Assembly (NCBI GenBank): GCA_038093975.1
Contig: JBBPTG010000045.1
Location: 1-64,000, forward strand
Length of the DNA stretch: 64,000 nt
Direction of reading: 5' to 3'
Source: Chalciporus piperatus
Taxonomy: Eukaryota > Basidiomycota > Agaricomycetes > Boletales > Boletaceae
The notes under the pieces are model-generated. The model was given only the letters and a program-made list of their open reading frames with translations. It did no database searches and was not told the origin of the DNA. Below are positions 20,564 through 32,553 of the stretch, one piece after another (position 1 is the stretch's first letter; each line of letters opens with the position of its first letter). A program made the translations under genes and the position numbers.

Positions 20564-23189
20564 TTACACAAAATAAGGACGAGGATGATGGGGATCTTTA
20601 TTCTGCTTGCGCAGCTTGGAAACTGTGTATCGGTTGCGACGAAGAATCATCTCGTCAAGAAAGAAATCATACTTGATAGGTGACATCTCTCGGCAAATGT
20701 TGTGAAACCCTCCAAACCAGACGTTCGTCTGCTCAGCAATCGAAGAGTTGAAGTAGTACTTGTTATTATCGTCCAGCAGCTCGGGATATTTCTTCATATC
20801 GCACTCCTCCTGACAGAGGAGATCACTCGTCTTGTGTTTTGTCTTGTGGTGAAAGGCATCAACGCACATGCCCATTCCCTCGAAAAACGCCATCTGCCGT
20901 TTGCGAACCTCCCGCAGAGCATTGCAGTTCGAGTCATAAATCATATGTTGGGGTTTGCGTGCTCGGGGAAGTGAAAACAACTGCTGGAACAGTATCTGGG
21001 AGTCAAGTCAGTATGAGACTCAATGTTATAGTGACGTGAACTATACCAAGACATTTGAGACTGCTTCGTGATGGTACATTGTTGCACGACCACAAATGAC
21101 GCCACACGGTCGAACGAACAGCTGTTCGTTGTTGGTGCGTTGACGACAGAAGATTGCCCTGAGTTTCGGGGGGTCTTTCTTTGTTCCCGCGCAGCTGTCA
21201 TCGACAGCGAACGAGTCAAGAGAAGTTGTTGGTTCCAATACACCAGTGGAGTCCGTGTGAGCTTGGACGAGTCGAATGTGGTTCGTTGACGGATTGTATT
21301 CGAACCACTCGTCAACATCCTGCACTGGCAAATTATCTGAAACCGTGTCCGCGCCCGAATTAACCATGGCGTCGTTGAGTTTGGCCGTCTTCTGACGTTG
21401 AACCTTTCCCTTTCCGCTCTGGATGAGGCGTGCTTCCTCCATCTTCTGGTGAACAGGATCTTTGCACGTCTTGAAGATTTTCTCCCGGCCGTCCTGAAGC
21501 TCGTTGCGCACAGGTTGTTCACAGTGTTCAACTGCACAGACAGTTTCACGACGAGAATGGTCAGGGTCGAGAGAGCAAAAGCGATGTCGATTGCTATCGA
21601 GAGGGTTCTTGCAGTAGGGGACCGCACAGCATGGACGGCCGACAGTAACACCATCAGTAACGACAACCTCAGTAAAATGACGAGCTCCGTCCGGCATGTC
21701 GAACACTCGCATGCAGCCGTAACACGCATGAGGTAGTTCTTCTTGACCTTCAACAATGATCCGCTCATTGCGATCACGCATCACTGCCGTGAAGCGATCA
21801 CGTTGTTCTCCATCGTGAGGTACATGCAACGTTGTGCGGCAAGATTCGCAGTCGTCGAGCAAGGCTAGGAGCGTGAACGCATCCCAGACCTGCTCCGTTG
21901 TGAGGGTACTCCCAAACTGCCATTCTGATATATCTTCGGGTAGACGTGAATAAGCCATATCAAAAAGGCGCGCGCAGCTGGATGCGGATACGCTGAAACC
22001 GAGACCCAAACTTAGAGAAATACCTGACGGAGTGATCGAAAGGATGACGACATACGCATTGAGCATGAGATCTGTCCAACGTAGCGCTAGCTGGTGTTCG
22101 ACAAACTGGTGTTCGCCGACTTGGATGTATCGTGGAATGCCACCGTAGTAAGTGCGCGTCGAGCTGTGCACACTAAAGTTATGATGGTAGTTTGTACCAC
22201 AGTCTACAATCGCGGTCCCAATGTACGATCACTGGTAAGAGGGCAGGAGTACTTACGACGGCACTTCAAATGAATAGACCATGCCGGCTGGGCACTACCT
22301 GCATGGGTGAAGACAACGACACGACGAGGTTCTTCTTTCTTGAGCAACGGCCTCCACTCGGATGTGCCACAGGTCGGATTTTGGCAGGTCTTGAATGGAG
22401 GGTAGAGTGTAAGTACGGCTAGTAACCATTAGTGACAATGTGGCAGTTCGAGTGTAAGTGTATGTACCAAGGCCTGTACTGCTTCCATACTGCTGGAACA
22501 AGCTCGCGCATGCAGCCCGTTCATTGTCTAGGGTTGGGAGTGTCCACGCAGTACCATTTATCACGTCCCACAAGAAATCGACATCATCGGGTGACATATC
22601 GAAGGAACTGGACAGAAATCGAGTGATCGTGTCGGGTAGAACAGGCGGCGGGGCGTCGATTGGTACCGTGGATGGTTGTGGCTGGAGAATGTCGTCCTTG
22701 AGGAGGCTAACACAACGAATGAAACGGGTGAGGATGGTGAGCGGCATCGAGAGAAGGTGTGGGCGTGGTTTCAGTGCTGAGAATAGGGCCTCGAGGGTGA
22801 TGCTATCATCCATCTGAACGTTCGGGATTCAGTTGTGCTCGTGATGATCGAGAGTAACGATGACTTACCTTGGTCTATGGCTCGGCGCGCGCTGAGCGCT
22901 GAAGCGACAAGGGCGGCGGGGTGGCAGTGTTGGGGGCACAGCCAGAGAAAATAAAGTTGAACCACCGACCTACTGCACAGCGTGCTGACTCAGCACTCCC
23001 AGACTGGCTTCCGAGACTCCGAGACAGACTCGTTCCGAGAACGGCCAAATCTCTGATTTTCTGGCTGAGGATATCTGCCGGAATGGTGGATGCAGGCAAC
23101 GAAGTTGATCCGGAGGAAACCTTGTCATGAGATGTCGCCCTTTGTTTGTTCTTTTTCGCAGCGTTTTGTTTCGCTCGTGGACCGGGCAT
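20564..23189 (-). CDS. KDZ transposase with CxC5/CxC6-type cysteine clusters
   Basis: A multi-exon gene starting at 23189 (MPGPRAKQNAAKKNKQR) or at 22813 (MDDSITLE). Blocks in order: FDMSPDDVDFLWDVINGTAW; a Cys pair region CQNPTCG; RTYYGGIPRYIQVGEHQFVE; SASSCARLFDMAYSRLPED; VWDAFTLLALLDDC; ACYGCMRVFD; TDGVTVGRPCCAVPYCK; RHRFCSLDPDH; CAVEHCEQPV; IYDSNCNAL; CVDAFHHKTKHK; and SSIAEQTNVWFGGFHNICRE. The series of CxnC units and the C-terminal block are those of fungal KDZ transposases. The TDG, YDSNC and AEQTN positions are likely the acidic catalytic residues of the RNase H-like core (inference). No internal stop is seen once introns are removed, so the copy may be active. Confidence 0.85.
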
Positions 23190-23695
23190 CGTGCTCTCAG
23201 TCTGCTCAGGATAATGCTGTCGTGTTTACAACGAATGTCCTAGGATGTACCAGCGATAAGGTCTCGAAGATAGCGAGTTCCAACGTTCGATGTGGTCGGG
23301 GCTAACGTGGAGGCTTGTGGACAGTGATAATTGACCTGAGGCGCTTCAAGGAGCCTTGCTTCGAGACCCTGATGAGGATCATGATCAGTTGTGCCTGTTC
23401 AGACGTTCAGGGTTCCATTTGGGGTGAGGTGAACTGAACTGGGTAAGTAATAGTTATACAGTATAACATCCCAGTTTTCTGGGGTCGTGACGATGATTTG
23501 GGTCTACTAACCCTTGAGACCATTACATAGTCATACATCCCCTACATCGTTCATCATTGGGCACATATACAGTTCATGGAAATAACACTTGAAAGGGGTA
23601 TAGGATCTGCGGGCTTCAATACAGTGACCTCATGGGATATACCGGAAGCCAGGAGTCTATCAAGGCAAAGGCAAAGTCAGTTGACACCATCATCA
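23190..23695. other. Intergenic region between KDZ element and MFS gene
   Basis: About 500 bp, including the 3' flank of the minus-strand MFS gene and the promoter side of the KDZ gene. No coding frame of note. Confidence 0.4.
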
Positions 23696-25711
23696 TCAGT
23701 ACCATCTACACGCTGACCTTGTCTGCCAACTCGCTTGTGTCCACGGGAGCATCACGATCCGGACATCCATACAACTCATCCCTTTTAGCGTTGTCCCACT
23801 TGTAAGACAAGTAGAGAGTGATGGCAAGCAGACACCCAACCGCCTGAAGTGCACACGTAGTTGCAAACCCCGCACTGTTATCAAAAAGCATGAGCAACCC
23901 ATGACGTACGCGATGTAGAACGTTTGCGCCAACGTACATGTAACGAGGACCATCGATCGTTGGATACAAATGGGCGCCCAAGACCGATCCACACTGTCCG
24001 ATGGCCATGAACATCGGAATACCAGTTGCCTTCTTCGACTCAGAGCCCAGGTTGTGCGCGTACCAAGCGATGATAATACCGATTCCAGTGTATGTCCCAC
24101 TAGTGATGCAGAAAACGGCAAAGTATCTCGCGTGTGCGTTGGTCGGCACGACTAACACGATGAGGTACCCAATAGAACCGAGTAAGCAGGCACTGGCCAT
24201 AACAAGTCCACGGGTCTGGAATCTGTCAGTGAAGTAGGCGGCGCTACAGAGAACGATGGCGGAAACAGCGTAGGGCGGGACAGTGAGAATTTGGGCGATC
24301 GCGTTAGCTGTGTGGGTACGTCGGGGTTAGTTGCCACCGGATACGTGAGGGGATGCGAAAAACTCACTATAACCGAATGACTTAATGATAGTAGGAAGGA
24401 ACGCAGCAATACTTGCAAGGGCGCAGTTGAGACCAAAGTAGATCACACCTCCAGCGTAGATACGCCAATCGCGGAATGCTGCAAAAACGTGTGCTGAAGC
24501 ACAGGGTCGCCAATCAGCTCTTCGTCCTCGACAATTGACTCCACTGCAAGCCAGCCAAAATATCTGACGGTGACTGTATCCTTACCTTTGCTCACGACAG
24601 CTCCAATATCGGCCTTGGTCCCCCTAGAACCACGTTCCAAAGCAATCTCCCTCTCCCTCGGCGTGAAGATCTTCGTGGACTCCGGTCGGTCGGGAAGGAC
24701 AAATAAGGTCACAATACCGAGCAGGATGGCAGGAATACCCTATCCAGGCCGAATATCGTGTAAGCACCTGCGCACATCTCATTCGGAAGAACGTTACCTC
24801 GATCAAGAACAAAATCCTCCAATCCGACTGACCACCAACCGCACCAGCGGTCATCAATTTTGGCCCAAAGTTGATGTGTTGAACACCGAAGGCGATCAGT
24901 CCTCCGAAAGCACCGGCGACGGCAGCAAAGCCGAACCAGTATCCCATACGGAGACCTAATTCACCTCTTGTGTAGAAGAACGCTGTCGTTTGACAGCGAA
25001 TAAACGGTTATAAACGGTGTGTTTGGCGTTCGAGAGAACAAAGACGCACAGAAGTAAAGGGGAATAGCGGGACCAAAACCAGCCTCGAACACTCCCATGC
25101 CCAAACGACCGCACATAAGACCTCCGAAATTGGATGCAGACGACTACAACAGTTCCAGTGAACGAAATGAATAAGTGAGGATAAGTTCAAGGACTAGGCA
25201 CGCACCGACAAAGCGGAACAAATTCCCCATCCAATGGCCGTTGCCGCCACCCAACGCGAGGGTGGGAAGAGTTTAGAAGTGACCGCTGCTGGGACTTGAC
25301 AAAGGATCTAATCGTACAGGTTTGCAAAGGAAGAGTCCTTGATCATAGGCAACCCACATATGAGAAGTAGAATGCCGAGTTGATCCAATCGAAGAGAACA
25401 CCCGTGGGATCACCATGAAGAGTTTCCTGAGGAAGCCCTTGAAGACGGGCATTCCCTAAGTTACTCCTGTCCAAATCTGAGTTGACGCGTATGATTAGTA
25501 TCGAAAAGGTAAAGAGCGCCAAACTCGATGGCAGTATGAGAAGCGGGCGAGACTCACAGGCAAAGAGATAGAGAAGACATGTAATCGGCAAGATGTAGAG
25601 GTCGAGTTTTCTGACGAGTCGCCTCTCTTCTTCAGGTGTGGCTGGGGCTGGGGCTTGGGCGAAGCTTTCGGAACCCGACTGCTGCTCGATCGCGTCTTTT
25701 TCTTCGTCCAT
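23696..25711 (-). CDS. MFS transporter of the Dal5 anion:cation symporter type
   Basis: The start chosen is MDEEKDAIEQQ (25711). After a short acidic leader comes the hallmark PEEERRLVRKLDLYILPITCLLYLF of the allantoate permease/Dal5 family. Then LDRSNLGNARLQGL, LFDWINSAFYFSY, and RMGYWFGFAAVAGAFGGLIAFG with DWRILFLIEG, LFVLPDRPES, and the C-terminal helices SIGYLIVLVVPTNAHARYFAVF and IIIAWYAHNLGSESKKATG. About twelve helices, spread over about nine exons. Members import organic anions or small organic compounds (allantoate, nicotinate, pantothenate), and the substrate cannot be read from sequence. No disruption seen. Confidence 0.85.
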
Positions 25712-27197
25712 AGCTCTAGACAAGGTTTAGTGACCAATCAAGCGCAACTTAACGATGGAAGCGAACAGGTTCGCGGGCAGAGTGCAGAGATGCACAAAAG
25801 ACTCAAGGTGGGATACTCGGAGGAGAAAAAGCTCCTCGTGTCCTAGAAACGATGGAGCTAAAGTAGCGCTATATCCGAAGAAAAAGGTGCCAGGAACTTG
25901 CCAGGAACGGCCAGTCACGACGTTCAAATTGTAAGTTCCTCATAACATAAATGTCATAGTGTCCGACCTGTCTCAATGACAGTCTCATCATTATTGAATC
26001 AGATCGCCAGCTGCATGGGAAGAAGCTTGTCCATACGAGGTGCGTCAACGTTCCATCGCCGTTCCTTCGTCTGGTCGTGTATGGGGAAAGGTCACAAGAG
26101 CCATTGCATCCGGTCCGATCGAACTTTCTTACCATGTTTAGGTTCGATCAACTGCCACGTCTGCCACTGTCCGCCAGTGTGGGGCCCCGCAGGAACGACA
26201 GCCTCCCACTCTCACGGTATGTTTTCAGCTTAATTTTCGAGATCCGGGTGGCGTTATTTGGACTGCAATGGAGAATTTTTTTCCTTTGTAATAAGTATTC
26301 ACGAACTGCGAGGAGGCTGCTACTTAAATATCACTAGTGGGCCTCAAGGGGGACAACTAGTTGGCCAACTAGTATGTGATGTAAGCAAGTGTATGACTTT
26401 TCATGCACTTAGCCGAGCAACTAGTTACCTGCGAGTTGCTCGCCTAGCAGGTCTGAGACCAACTACTCTTCAAGTTGCGTGGAATTCGGACGTCAAAGCC
26501 CCGATCAGCAGACACGTGTTCGCACAGTTGTTTCAGCGTTTGATAATTATATAGCCACTGTACTGGAGTCCTACTAGACTCCTAGTGCTCAAGTGAGTTA
26601 TTATGTGGCTTTCGGAACACCTCTCTTCATACGGTGGCTTGCACAACGCGGGTTATCCCAATCTAAACGATCAGTACGTATCGAGGTGTCCCACCATCCA
26701 CTTCGATCAAGGTCGCAACCTAGAGGGACTTGCAACGTTTACGAGTGTCGGATTCAGAACCTGCCAAACGTCTAACCGCGCTGAGCTTGTAAAGTCGACT
26801 TCCTCATCGCTCCCCACCTGACTGGGTGTGTAGCAAATATTCCTGCAGGAAAGCTGTGCATCCCAAAAACTGGTCGAGTGTCTCATTGTGGTCTTTGAAG
26901 CCATCTATAGATATTTGTAACGCGCTTTACGAACGGAAAGCGTTGGCTCACAAGGCTTCCAACTGCTAACAGGTGGTTGATAGCGCCCGCAGTAGGTCGA
27001 TTGTTGATATACAAATGCAGTGTGTGAAATATCTGATCTTGAGGCATGTGCATGAGAGGCCAGTGACAATGTCATGGTCCGATGTCCTTAGGGTAAGTTC
27101 CTCAGCATCATTGCGCAATGGCATTTCTTTAGGTACTTAAGAACAAAACCGCGCTCTTGAGGTAGTATTCGAGGCAATATAAACAAATGTTTCAGGG
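25712..27197. other. Gene-poor region
   Basis: About 1.5 kb without a supportable gene. Several short direct and inverted runs containing ACTAGT or CAACTAG occur at 26332-26470, suggesting old repeat debris. Confidence 0.4.
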
Positions 27198-27629
27198 CAG
27201 CATACCTGCTCTATCACCTTCTCGGGTACTGTACTGCTTCGCCCTCCAGGAATTCGAGTTCGACGGCCACCAGGTTGGGACATTGATCAGGGTAGTTCCC
27301 TAGAAAAACATGTAGTGTCATTCTTTGAGGATAATCCCAGGTTCACGGGGGAGCAACGGATCAATAAGTTATATAGAAGCACTGCGACGCTCAAAGGGTG
27401 AGTACCACCAGAGCTCTTTCAGGTTGGAGATGTCGGAGAACCTATACATTTCAAGAAGCGCAGAAAAAACGTGTCCTACATCACTCCAAGCACCCCAACG
27501 CGATGTGAATATCGCTTAAGGACGGCCCATTCGGCAGGGGTTGGAGAGATCTGTCGTGATGAGTTAGGAGTGACAAAGTTCAGAAGATATCATGGACGTA
27601 CCGTTGTCTCGATTTCAATCGTGTGGTGA
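27198..27629 (+). pseudogene. Fragment of an Agaricomycete hypothetical gene with internal stop
   Basis: One frame stays open for 143 codons except for a single TGA at 27399. It reads RPPGWDIDQGSSLEKHVVSF, then FTGEQRINKLYRSTATLKG, stop, VPPELFQVGDVGEPIHFKKR. The PPELFQ-GD block resembles a phrase in repetitive Agaricomycete hypothetical proteins (recollection, not a search). The TGA lies within GGGTGAGTACC, which looks like a splice donor, but the only nearby acceptor would give a 25-nt intron. The 3' part then ends ...VVSISIVW. An earlier coding-like stretch (VDIQMQCVKYLILRHVHERP, about 27005) may be another piece. Best read as a decayed gene. Confidence 0.5.
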
Positions 27630-28131
27630 CTTTGTCTCGGCCACCAAGTTTGGTGCAAATAACCAGATCCAAGGGCGGAGCGATGGTAATACTGACCAAA
27701 CGAGGTCGAGGGAGGGGTCAGAGAGAGAGCGAGCAATGGAGCATGTCTCCATTTATCGCCCGGTTGCGAGACCATCTGAAGTACCGTTTAGATCATTGAC
27801 GGCTCACGCCGGGTGAACCTGAAGAAGTGGGTCATCATGTGTTGTTTGATTCCTTCAGGGCTCCGAGTATGATATGGTTCTTGAGAAGGGAGTACCACTA
27901 CAGGAAAGTTAATTCTTGGCCAGCGAGCTGGGGGGGAGATGTGACGCGTGAGTTCCTATGAGAATCATTGATGCCATTGTGCTGTCTTTCCGAGTCGGCA
28001 ACCTGGTCTATTTCGCGTATAGTGAATCTGATCAAAGTCAAGTTCCAAGTTGTGTTCAGACACCGCACCCTAATTGCTAAGAACTTGTATTAGCCAAGTC
28101 GTTCCTCAAGGCCTCATCGCGCAACACGACG

Positions 28132-30127
28132 ATGAGAACGGTCGCGTCTGCCCTCACACTGAGCCTGTTCGTAGTCCCTACCATCTCCAACGCCGTCCAT
28201 GGATTCCAACCTCGAGAGCAGTACCACGAAGACCTCACAATCCGACCACTCCACAACGGCAAAGTAGTCACCTCATTTGCCTTCACCACCATCCTCGAAG
28301 GCGCTTCTCCTCGAGACCCTCGCGACTCTGAAAACTCAGGTGCGTGCGTGTCTCCTTCTCGGCTTAGTTGCGTCAGACATACCATTACAAAAGCCCAGCA
28401 TTACACCCTCTTTCCGCTCACCCTCGGTCAAATCCTCCGCGAATACGCCATAACAGAACTGCATCTCTCTCTCAACGCTGGAAAATGGAACTATGATGCT
28501 TGGGGCTATCCAGAACAGTCGAGCGTCGGTACAGGCGCTGAGCTTTGGGCGTGGATGGCAGACGGTGGTCCTTCCTCGTGAGTCTTTCGCAATGCTGTAG
28601 CATTTCGATACATTCAACGGAACGCCCTTGCCATCGACCAACAGCATAGACGAACGGTGGACCGGTCTCCGAAACGCCCTCGCAGGTCTCTTCTGTGCCT
28701 CCCTCGGCTCTCTGGACGACCGCCGCACCTCCTCTCCTACCTCCGCATTCCCACTATCCTCCACCTCTTCGTCCATCCCAAATCTCTCGATCCCATATGC
28801 CCTTCGATACGCCTCCCTCCCGTCCGAACACGTCTGCACCGAGAATTTAACACCCTTCCTCAAACTCCTTCCATGCAAATCTCGGGCCGGCCTAGCAGCG
28901 CTGTTAACCCCCCAACGAGTCTTAGATGCAGATTGGCATGGGATTGGGGTACATGTTCGGTCGACGGGGAAGGGCGTCGAATTGAGTTTGGGTGTACAGG
29001 CCGTGCTCGATCCCGTGAGACGAGGTGTGGGACGACGACGAGGTAAGTCGTGTAATAGCAGTTGGTTTCGTGTTAGAAGTCGTTTATATGCGTGCGTTAG
29101 ATTGGTCATTCCAGTCGCTGTTCGACCATACGATCGACGCGTCGTGTCCTGTTGCACGGTCGAGCACTGTCCATCTCGTAGAACCAGACAACCAGCAACA
29201 CATACTATCTCCCGATCCACTTTCCAAGAACGACACCATCAGCGTTTACGATCTTGCATCTCGTGAGTACCCCACCCCGTTCGGGCGTTCTTCAGGCTCA
29301 CATATTCCTTCCAGAAATACCCCTCGACATTTCCATGTCCTGGCCCTCCGAGCTCACCTTCAAATACCGTAGGTTTCCTCTCGTTCATTTGCTCTCGCGC
29401 GCTTGTTTCTCACTTTTGATAGCCCTCCCACCTTCCGCCCCACTCACTCCTCTCTCCATCAAACGCACGCTCCACGGATCATCTCAAACTCGAGGCGTCC
29501 TCTCCGTCTCACTCACCAACAATGATCCCTTCGACATCACACTCGGATACCTCGAGACACTCCCAGCACTCGTCACCCTCTGGATGCACACTATGAAAGT
29601 CGACGTCAGTGGTATCCAACGTGGTGAGTCTCATTTCGTTTCATTTCGCATCTCTCCACCCTATATGCGCTCCCCTCTTACCTCTCACGCTCGCAGATGA
29701 CCTCATCTCAAACATCGTCTACCACCCCCCTCTTCTCCGTCCAAGCACCCACCACAGTCCCTCGATTTTCCAAGCAACCCTCACAATTCCCGCCAAGAGC
29801 ACCCTCCGACTCTCCATCGATCTCGGCAAGACGTTCTTAAAGTACACCGAACACCCCCCGGATGCGATGCGTGGCTGGGATCTGCCTCCCGCCGTCCTGT
29901 TCCCCGTGTCCGTGTCAGATGCGGACGGGTCGACGGGGACGGCGTACCAGGTTAGGAGCATCGAGAGACGGATGTACACTCCAACGCTTCTCGTCGATCT
30001 GCCCACGCCTGATTTCTCGATGCCGTACAACGTCATCATACTCAGCTGTACGCTGATGACACTCATCTTCGGGAGCATATTTAACTTGCTCACGCGGAAG
30101 TGGGTTATCGTGAAGGTCTCCGATTGA
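28132..30127 (+). CDS. GPI transamidase component PIG-T (Gpi16 homologue)
   Basis: The start at 28132 gives an N-terminal signal peptide (MRTVASALTLSLFVVPTISNA). It is followed by the PIG-T opening QPREQYHEDLTIRPLHNGKV and, across an intron, HYTLFPLTLGQILREYAITE, LHLSLNAGKWNYDAWG and GTGAELWAWM. Later exons hold ENLTPFLKLLPCKSRAGLA, DWSFQSLFDHTIDASCPVA, IKRTLHGSSQTRG and the C-terminal membrane helix IILSCTLMTLIFGSIFNLL with a short cytosolic end. PIG-T stabilises the ER-membrane transamidase that attaches GPI anchors to proteins. At least six exons, with no breaks seen. Confidence 0.93.
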
Positions 30128-30723
30128 CCGGAGAGGTGCAGGTGATTATAGTTAGTCTCGGATGATCGGATGTAGCATTGCTGTGGAAAGGACGCCAATA
30201 GACGGAGTCTAGTAGGCATGAGAGGTAGAACCCACACTTATCCAACTCACTTCACAATTCTTGAGCAAAATGAAATTGTTTGAAAAAACGGTGGGTCCCG
30301 TTCACCAAGACAGAATAGCATCGTGTCAGGGAGGGACGACGTCCAAGTCCAGAGCTGTCCGCATCCTAGTCCGGACTTCATGATTTAAGATTATTATGCA
30401 TACGGACGATAACGGTACTATATTCATCCCTCACTTTTTATTCTTCGTCAATGTCATGATGTCTGAGAGCGGTGATACCTGGTGTGACGGTACGCCAATA
30501 GAGCTTGATCGCTATGTGGTGCCCATGGTATGGATGTTGTAAACACAGACGTTACGGGAAGTACCACTGGTGTCTGAGCAGGAGGTCGAGTAGTGCATAA
30601 CAGGGGCTATTATAATCAAAAAAGGAAACAGAACAGCCACAACATACGCTTACCGCAATCCTATCACCACGTACGAGACCACCAAACGACCGCCAAGTCC
30701 AAAGCGCAATAGATTCAGCCCTC
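30128..30723. other. Intergenic region
   Basis: About 600 bp between PIG-T and the SNARE gene. No open frame of interest. It should hold the PIG-T 3' end and the SNARE promoter. Confidence 0.4.
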
Positions 30724-31921
30724 ATGTCGACCGACCCATATCATGTCGTACAACATGAAATCCAGTCGTCGCTGCAAACGGCATCTACGCTACGTGCTTC
30801 ATACCTACGTATTCGTAGCATGGCACGCGAGGGCAGCGAGGAATTAATCTGGGCTCGTAATGAGGTCAGTTATATTCCTGTGTATTTGTCCTGCCGACGA
30901 ATGATGTACTCATTCCGAATTCGTGGTGCGTAGCTCAAAGCCACCCTGGCGGCGCTAGAAGCAGACCTTGAAGATCTCGAAGAGAGCGTCAAGTACGCAT
31001 GTAAAACTATTTCATGCCATCATTCACTGACGCTGGGCTGTAAGGGTAGTGGAGTCGACGGGTCCACGTCTGTTTAACCTGGATGACGCAGAGGTGACGG
31101 AGCGACGGCGGTATGTCGGGCGAGTGAGAAGAGAGATTGAGGTTCGTCTAAGCTGCTTGACTTGAGGCTTTTTGCCCTGTTGGAACATTGACCGTAAGGG
31201 CAGAGTATGAGAGCCGAGGTCGATGACACAACGGTACGGATGGTTGTTCTCTCATTTACGAACGAACGACGCTTACTTCTCCCTTTTGTCTACTCAACAG
31301 CCACCAGCTCGTCCTCAATCACCATACACACCAAATGCAGCCGCAGGCAGTTCACGGTCACCACTTTCGTCGGCTAGCTATCTACCCCAGAATGATAATC
31401 AAGACGAGGAAAATCAATGGGCACAAGAAGAGAGACAGGCAGGTCGTTCCTCTTGAACGAACATCGTGGTGAAACCAAATAACACCATTTACACCCTCAG
31501 CTCATGATGGCGGAGCAAGACCGCACGATGGACTCTATATCAGGGACGCTATCCACGCTTGCGCAGCAAGCTGGCCTTATGGGCCATGAAATCGGTCAGC
31601 ACAACGAGTGAGTACCATCTCAACGCTTCCCAGTATGACGCACGCCAGGTATTGCTTGCTCACGTGATTCGTAGAATGCTCGGCGACCTCGAACAAAACG
31701 TTGATCGCACGGGTTCCAAACTCGATAGCGCCATGCAGAAAATGAAGAAATTCATACGGCACACGGAAGGTACGCGGAATCCCTTCTTTCTTTCCTTGAC
31801 GTGCTTTCCCGTCCTCTCGTTCCTCACGCACGCACGTTCTGCAGACACCAAGTCGGGATGGTGCATCACGATTTTAATCATCGTGCTGGTCATTTTACTT
31901 TTGGCCGTCATATTGGTTTGA
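30724..31921 (+). CDS. Syntaxin-6/Tlg1-like Qc-SNARE
   Basis: The start MSTDPYHVVQHEIQSSLQTA is the beginning of a syntaxin 6/10/61 N-terminal three-helix domain. It continues across introns with LKATLAALEADLEDLEESVK and RRYVGRVRREIE. A Pro/Ser linker follows. The SNARE motif is QDRTMDSISGTLSTLAQQAG, GHEIGQHNEMLGDLEQNVDR, SKLDSAMQKMKKFI, with the central glutamine in GQHN. A single C-terminal anchor (ITILIIVLVILLLAVILV) ends the protein at 31921. Members act in endosome-to-Golgi fusion. About six exons. The class is secure; orthology to Tlg1 specifically is inferred. Confidence 0.9.
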
Positions 31922-32553
31922 GCGGTCACGGACATGTAGAAGATGATACCCTGCACGGAGACCAGGCATGTCACTAACTGATGAGCTCTTTAATCTATCC
32001 ACTTTATTGGCGGCTTGGCATAAGTTTATTGCACTTACCTGACATGCATTCCCCGCTTTGTGCGCCGGTGATCCGAACTATGATTGAGCTCCTTGGAAAC
32101 TCGAGGTCGGAACATCGAAAGTCATACGATGTGAGCGCAGCTCCGAGCGTAAACATGGAAACACGGGAACTTGCCATGGTCGGAATTTCGCCATGGAAGG
32201 TTCAATGCCAGCAAAACATCGAAAGATAATGTCAAAGCAGAGTAAATTTCTTGGACTGGATAGGTTCGTGATTCGTCCCGGTGCCATTGCTATCAAACTT
32301 GCGTCAATTTTTCAAGTCTTTGAAGCTTCTTTTTTTGTCCTTAGAGATCCGAGCGACATTCGGTTAGATTGGCTTTTGCGTTCCTGCACACTAGTACTGT
32401 TCGGGTTAAGAATCGCAGTGTACACTCTGGGAGACCGAGGCTCGGGTGTGCACTGATCGGCCAGAGCAAGAGCTACTGCGGCTTCTGGCAACAATCGGTT
32501 CGTTATGTCTTCCGTGGAACGTGACGCCCTGTAGCTCCCGATCCAAACGCTGC
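31922..32553. other. Intergenic region between convergent genes
   Basis: About 630 bp shared by the 3' ends of the SNARE (+) and HAD (-) genes. No gene seen. Confidence 0.4.

Larger units (their letters stand above)
17985..23190. mobile_element. KDZ-type DNA transposon with two convergent genes
   Basis: A plus-strand accessory gene (18224-20413) and a minus-strand CxC/KDZ transposase gene (23189-20564) converge with 150 bp between their stops. Their outer ends carry related sequence in inverted orientation: about 40 bp at 18017-18057 matches the reverse complement of about 23011-23051, sharing the core GTCTGTCTCGGAGTCTCGGA. This fits a terminal or subterminal inverted repeat of one element. 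Exact termini and a target-site duplication were not found, so the limits are approximate. KDZ elements (Kyakuja-Dileera-Zisupton) are abundant in Agaricomycetes. Confidence 0.7.

Noticed and set aside
26332..26470. ACTAGT-containing short repeats as a MITE
   Set aside because: Copies are short, scattered and without paired termini or a duplication.
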